In this document: positions 61,228 to 64,000 of the stretch, piece by piece | Layout of the letters: each line of letters starts with the position of its first letter | Numbering within the stretch: position 1 is the first letter of the stretch | DNA from: Clostridiaceae bacterium BL-3 | Lineage (GTDB): Bacteria > Bacillota > Clostridia > Clostridiales > Clostridiaceae | Assembly: GCA_902809985.1 (NCBI GenBank) | Contig: CADDXC010000001.1 | Coordinates: 434,001 to 498,000 of the forward strand | DNA: 64,000 nt | Reading direction: 5' to 3' | The notes under the pieces: generated by a model | Databases searched by the model: none | What the model was told of the DNA's origin: nothing | The model's input: the letters and a program-made list of their open reading frames with translations, nothing else | Made by a program: the position numbers and the translations under genes

Positions 61228-62622
61228 TTGGAGTACATGGGTTTTGACGAAATAGTAAATGCTGTAGGGGGGAAAATAATATTAAATGGAAAATACAGCG
61301 GATATAAAAATGTATGTACGGATACGAGAAAATTGGAGCGTGGAGATATATTTATTGCTCTAAGGGGAGAAAAATTTAATGGAAATGACTATGTGGGTGA
61401 GGCTAGCAAAAGGGGAGCTTCTATCTGCATGGTAGATGAAATAAAATTTAATAAAGATGAAATAAGTGAATGTACAGCTATAATTTGGGTAAAAAATGGC
61501 AATAAAGCTCTTCTGGATTTAGCTGAACTCTATAGAAGCAAACTGCATGTGAAGATAATAGGGGTGACGGGATCTGCAGGTAAGACTACCACTAAGAATA
61601 TGATTGCAGATGTGTTGAATGCTAAATTTAAAGTGTTTAAAACAGAAGGTAATTTTAACAACCAAATAGGACTGCCCCATATGTTGTTTAAACTGGATAA
61701 TAGCTATGAAGTTGCAGTACTGGAGATGGGTATGAACAGTAGAGGAGAAATACATAACATGGCTAAGGCTGCACGGCCGGATATTGCAGTTATAACTAAT
61801 GTGCTCAGGGCGCATATAGGAATTTTAGGCAGCAGAGAAAATATACTGAAGGCAAAACTGGAAATAACGGATTTCTTTGCGAAAAATAATATATTGGTAA
61901 TAAATTCTGACAATGATCTTCTTGGAAAATTAAAGGAAGAAAAATTTGTCATAAAAAGAGTGGGAGTGGAAAAACCTGCAGATATTTCTGCCTATGATAC
62001 GATGATAAATGAGGATTCTATTGAATTTAAAGTGTGTGAGAATAAAATCAAGACAGGAGAAACTTTTAAGATAAATTTACCGGGGAAATACAATATATTG
62101 AATTCAATGCTGGCAGTTGCCTGTGGAAGGCTTTTAAACATGACTTATGATGAAATAAGGAGTGGATTTGAAAATGTTGAGACTGCTTCCCTCAGGATGG
62201 AGATATTCAGAGGTAAAAAATTCAATGTGATAGATGACAGCTATAATGCAAATCCTGAATCCATGGAAGCTGCACTGGATGTCCTGAAAAATTTTAAATC
62301 CAACAGGAAGATAGTGGTGTTTGGGACAATGGGAGAGATGGGGGAAGAATCCCGCAGGGTACATGAGGAAGTTGGAAGATATGCAGCAAAAAGCGGTGTA
62401 GATCTTTTTATAGCTTTAGGAGAACACGGAGAGGATTTTAAAAGAGGCTTCGATGCTGTAAATAGAGATGGAAAATTTATGATTTTTGATAGAGGAGAAG
62501 AGGTTCTCAATTTCCTTTTGAATAAATATATTAAAATAGGAGATACCGTACTTGTAAAAGCTTCCAGACTTATGAAGTTTGAAGTCATAGCAGAAGCACT
62601 AAAGAAGAGCAGCAGTTGTTAG
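61228..62622 (+). CDS. murF: UDP-MurNAc-pentapeptide synthetase MurF
   Basis: Protein of 464 aa from the TTG at 61228 (GGGAGG eight bases upstream; a GTG at 61219 overlaps it and an ATG at 61237 is rather far). ATP site 'IIGVTGSAGKTTTKNMIADV', 'EGNFNNQIGLPHMLF', 'VLEMGMNSRGEIHNMAKAAR' and 'VIDDSYNANPESMEAALDVL' are diagnostic. It adds D-Ala-D-Ala to the tripeptide precursor. Confidence 0.95.
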   Translation: MEYMGFDEIVNAVGGKIILNGKYSGYKNVCTDTRKLERGDIFIALRGEKFNGNDYVGEASKRGASICMVDEIKFNKDEISECTAIIWVKNGNKALLDLAELYRSKLHVKIIGVTGSAGKTTTKNMIADVLNAKFKVFKTEGNFNNQIGLPHMLFKLDNSYEVAVLEMGMNSRGEIHNMAKAARPDIAVITNVLRAHIGILGSRENILKAKLEITDFFAKNNILVINSDNDLLGKLKEEKFVIKRVGVEKPADISAYDTMINEDSIEFKVCENKIKTGETFKINLPGKYNILNSMLAVACGRLLNMTYDEIRSGFENVETASLRMEIFRGKKFNVIDDSYNANPESMEAALDVLKNFKSNRKIVVFGTMGEMGEESRRVHEEVGRYAAKSGVDLFIALGEHGEDFKRGFDAVNRDGKFMIFDRGEEVLNFLLNKYIKIGDTVLVKASRLMKFEVIAEALKKSSSC

Positions 62623-62659
62623 GAGGTGAAGATCCTATTAATTTAGGATTAATACGATT

Positions 62660-63613
62660 ATGAATAAATTGATATATTCTGTTCTCATAGCATTTTTAAT
62701 AGCAATTTTAGAAGGACCAATTTTAATACCGATTTTACATAAGTTTAAATTTGGACAGAGCATAAGGGAAGATGGACCCAAGAGCCATCTAAAAAAAGCG
62801 GGAACACCAACCATGGGTGGAATAATATTTATACTGGCGACCTTCATAACCATGGCGATTTTAGTGAAAAATCCTTCAGATGAGGCAATGGTAGCTCTAT
62901 ATGCCTTTGTCGCTTTTGGAATAATTGGAGCCATTGATGATATCCTAAAAATAGTCAGAAGGAGAAACTTAGGTCTTAGAGCTTATCAGAAAATGATATT
63001 GTTACTGATTACATCAGGGGTATTTGCCTGTTATTCTGCAGGCAATCCATATATAGGTACATCTATAATAATACCTTTTGCACATGAGACCTGGGATCTT
63101 GGAAAATTTTATATTCCCTTTATAATAGTATATTTTGCAGCTACTACAAATGCTGTGAATTTAACTGATGGTCTTGATGGCCTGGCTACTTCCGTTACAC
63201 TGCTGGTAATGACTTTTCTGGCATTGGTGAGCTTTGCTATGGGTCACATTACATTGGCTGTTTTTTGTGCAGTACTGGCTGGAGCTCTTTTAGGGTTTTT
63301 GAGATATAATGCTTTTCCAGCAAGGATTTTTATGGGGGATACAGGTTCTCTGGCGCTGGGCGGTGCAGTGGCGGCAGTGGCTATGATATTAAAACTTCCG
63401 TTATTGGTTATAATAATTGGTGGAATATATGTGTTGGAGGCATTGTCTGTCATACTTCAGGTGATTTCCTTCAAGCTTACTGGCAAAAGAATTTTTAAAA
63501 TGGCACCCATACATCATCATTTTGAACTTTCAGGCTGGCATGAAACTAAAGTTGTTTCTATATTTTGTATAGTTACAGTGATATTATGTTTATTTGGATT
63601 TTTATCCCTATAG
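62660..63613 (+). CDS. mraY: Phospho-MurNAc-pentapeptide transferase MraY
   Basis: Protein of 317 aa with about ten membrane segments. '[20 protein letters not shown]', '[20 protein letters not shown]', '[20 protein letters not shown]', '[19 protein letters not shown]' and '[15 protein letters not shown]' are the conserved loops, including the catalytic Asp residues. It makes lipid I at the membrane. The ribosome site before the ATG is weak (taggatta), while a strong GGAGGTGAAG lies 30 bases earlier after murF. Confidence 0.96.
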   Translation: MNKLIYSVLIAFLIAILEGPILIPILHKFKFGQSIREDGPKSHLKKAGTPTMGGIIFILATFITMAILVKNPSDEAMVALYAFVAFGIIGAIDDILKIVRRRNLGLRAYQKMILLLITSGVFACYSAGNPYIGTSIIIPFAHETWDLGKFYIPFIIVYFAATTNAVNLTDGLDGLATSVTLLVMTFLALVSFAMGHITLAVFCAVLAGALLGFLRYNAFPARIFMGDTGSLALGGAVAAVAMILKLPLLVIIIGGIYVLEALSVILQVISFKLTGKRIFKMAPIHHHFELSGWHETKVVSIFCIVTVILCLFGFLSL

Positions 63614-63702
63614 TTAAGAACCGCCTCATCCAGGCGCATAGCAGTGCTTATCTCCAACTTTAGGAAGCTGGGGGTATTAGCAATGGTAACGTTCGGATAA
63701 CT
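63612..63702 (+). ncRNA. Candidate structured RNA or small-element remnant between mraY and ftsW
   Basis: AGTTA (63612-63616) and GAAC (63618-63621) can pair with TAACT (63698-63702) and GTTC (63691-63694), closing a domain with two hairpins: CGCCT (63622-63626) / AGGCG (63632-63636), and a longer imperfect stem 63646-63660 / 63665-63681 with a TAGG loop. The segment is more GC-rich than its surroundings and has no open frame. It ends 38 bases before ftsW, ahead of AGGAGG. It does not match any riboswitch I know; a MITE-like or IS200/IS605-type remnant is the main alternative. Confidence 0.4.
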
Positions 63703-63739
63703 CTTGTCAGCCTCAGCAGTAATAATTAGGAGGATTTTT

Positions 63740-64000
63740 ATGAAAATTAGCAAGTCAAAGACTAAAATGGGTTCTATAGACTTTATACTGTTCTCAACTA
63801 TAATGCTATTGGTGGCCATTGGAGTGGTAATGGTCTATAGTGCCAGTTCTTACAAGGCATTTTTTGATAAAAGCACACAAGATAGTATGTTCTTTTTAAA
63901 AAGACAGGGGTTATGGGCGATAATAGGGACATTTTTTATGTTTCTCACTATAAAATTTGACTATAAAAATATAAAGAAGTATACAAAACTGCTTATGATA
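63740..64000 (+). CDS. ftsW: Cell division / sporulation SEDS protein FtsW (SpoVE), 5' part
   Basis: The first 87 codons are in the window and the rest lies beyond the edge. AGGAGG precedes the ATG. A short basic tail is followed by the first membrane segment with 'AIGVVMVYSASSYKAFF', a SEDS hallmark, and 'FLKRQGLWAIIGTFFMFLTI'. SEDS proteins polymerise glycan strands with a class B PBP, probably the one at 57692. The gene follows mraY directly, so murD is not in its common place. Confidence 0.9.
   Translation, partial: MKISKSKTKMGSIDFILFSTIMLLVAIGVVMVYSASSYKAFFDKSTQDSMFFLKRQGLWAIIGTFFMFLTIKFDYKNIKKYTKLLMI

Noticed and set aside
63614-63739. Known riboswitch before ftsW
   Set aside because: Compared from memory with purine, preQ1, TPP, SAM, cobalamin, glycine, c-di-GMP, c-di-AMP, fluoride and guanidine classes; none of their conserved cores is present.

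Overview
The window is low-GC, Gram-positive DNA with strong AAGGAGG-type ribosome binding sites, many TTG and GTG starts, AT-rich spacers, a SpoVD/FtsI-type penicillin-binding protein and a clostridial-style flagellar cluster. This fits a motile, spore-forming Clostridium sensu stricto, perhaps near the C. kluyveri / C. ljungdahlii group; the species placement is a guess from gene content and style. I saw no rRNA, tRNA, CRISPR array, prophage or intact transposase gene.

Layout. (1) 1-6.6 kb, mostly minus strand: a PAS protein cut by the window edge, a PAS-GGDEF-EAL cyclic-di-GMP enzyme, RmuC, a DUF3867-like protein (plus strand) and a YyaL-type thioredoxin-fold protein. (2) 6.8-12.7 kb: a coiled-coil protein built on 21-bp tandem repeats, then a minus-strand ABC transporter / two-component module behind a secreted protein of unknown function. 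(3) 12.8-17.7 kb: housekeeping and metabolic singletons (DsdA, GreA, Dut, CbiZ, a metallo-beta-lactamase-fold hydrolase, glyoxalase I-like, single-stranded DNA-binding protein). (4) 18.0-42.5 kb, all plus strand: a short flagellin with a sigma-28-type promoter, then a nearly uninterrupted operon-like run flgB-flgC-fliE-F-G-H-I-J-K-flgD-(TIGR02530-like)-flgE-flbD-fliL-O-P-Q-fliR/flhB-flhA-flhF-flhG-pilZ-fliA-(swrB-like)-small membrane protein-flgF/flgG-like. This encodes the rod, hook, MS ring, export gate, export ATPase, placement GTPases, a c-di-GMP receptor-like protein and the sigma factor that can feed back on the flagellin promoter. Stators (motAB), chemotaxis genes, flgK/flgL, fliD/fliS, fliM/fliN and csrA/fliW are not here. 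(5) 42.6-55.5 kb: a Tyr/Met/Cys-rich protein, CBS-domain pyrophosphatase, P-type Ca2+ ATPase, a peptide-use operon (pepD, OPT transporter, PqqD-like protein), a Lon-family protease and YchF. (6) 55.7-64 kb: the division and cell wall (dcw) cluster mraZ-rsmH-ftsL-PBP-murE-murF-mraY-ftsW, running off the right edge.

Unexplained structure. A dispersed repeat with a GATTTTCGGC/GCCGAAAATC hairpin and an ATTGTG-rich tail occurs about seven times between genes, and two copies sit on each side of flgE, whose middle is compositionally unlike its ends. A compact element that folds on paper into a closed multibranch structure lies between mraY and ftsW. These, and the PqqD-like protein overlapping the OPT transporter gene, are the best candidates for something not yet described.
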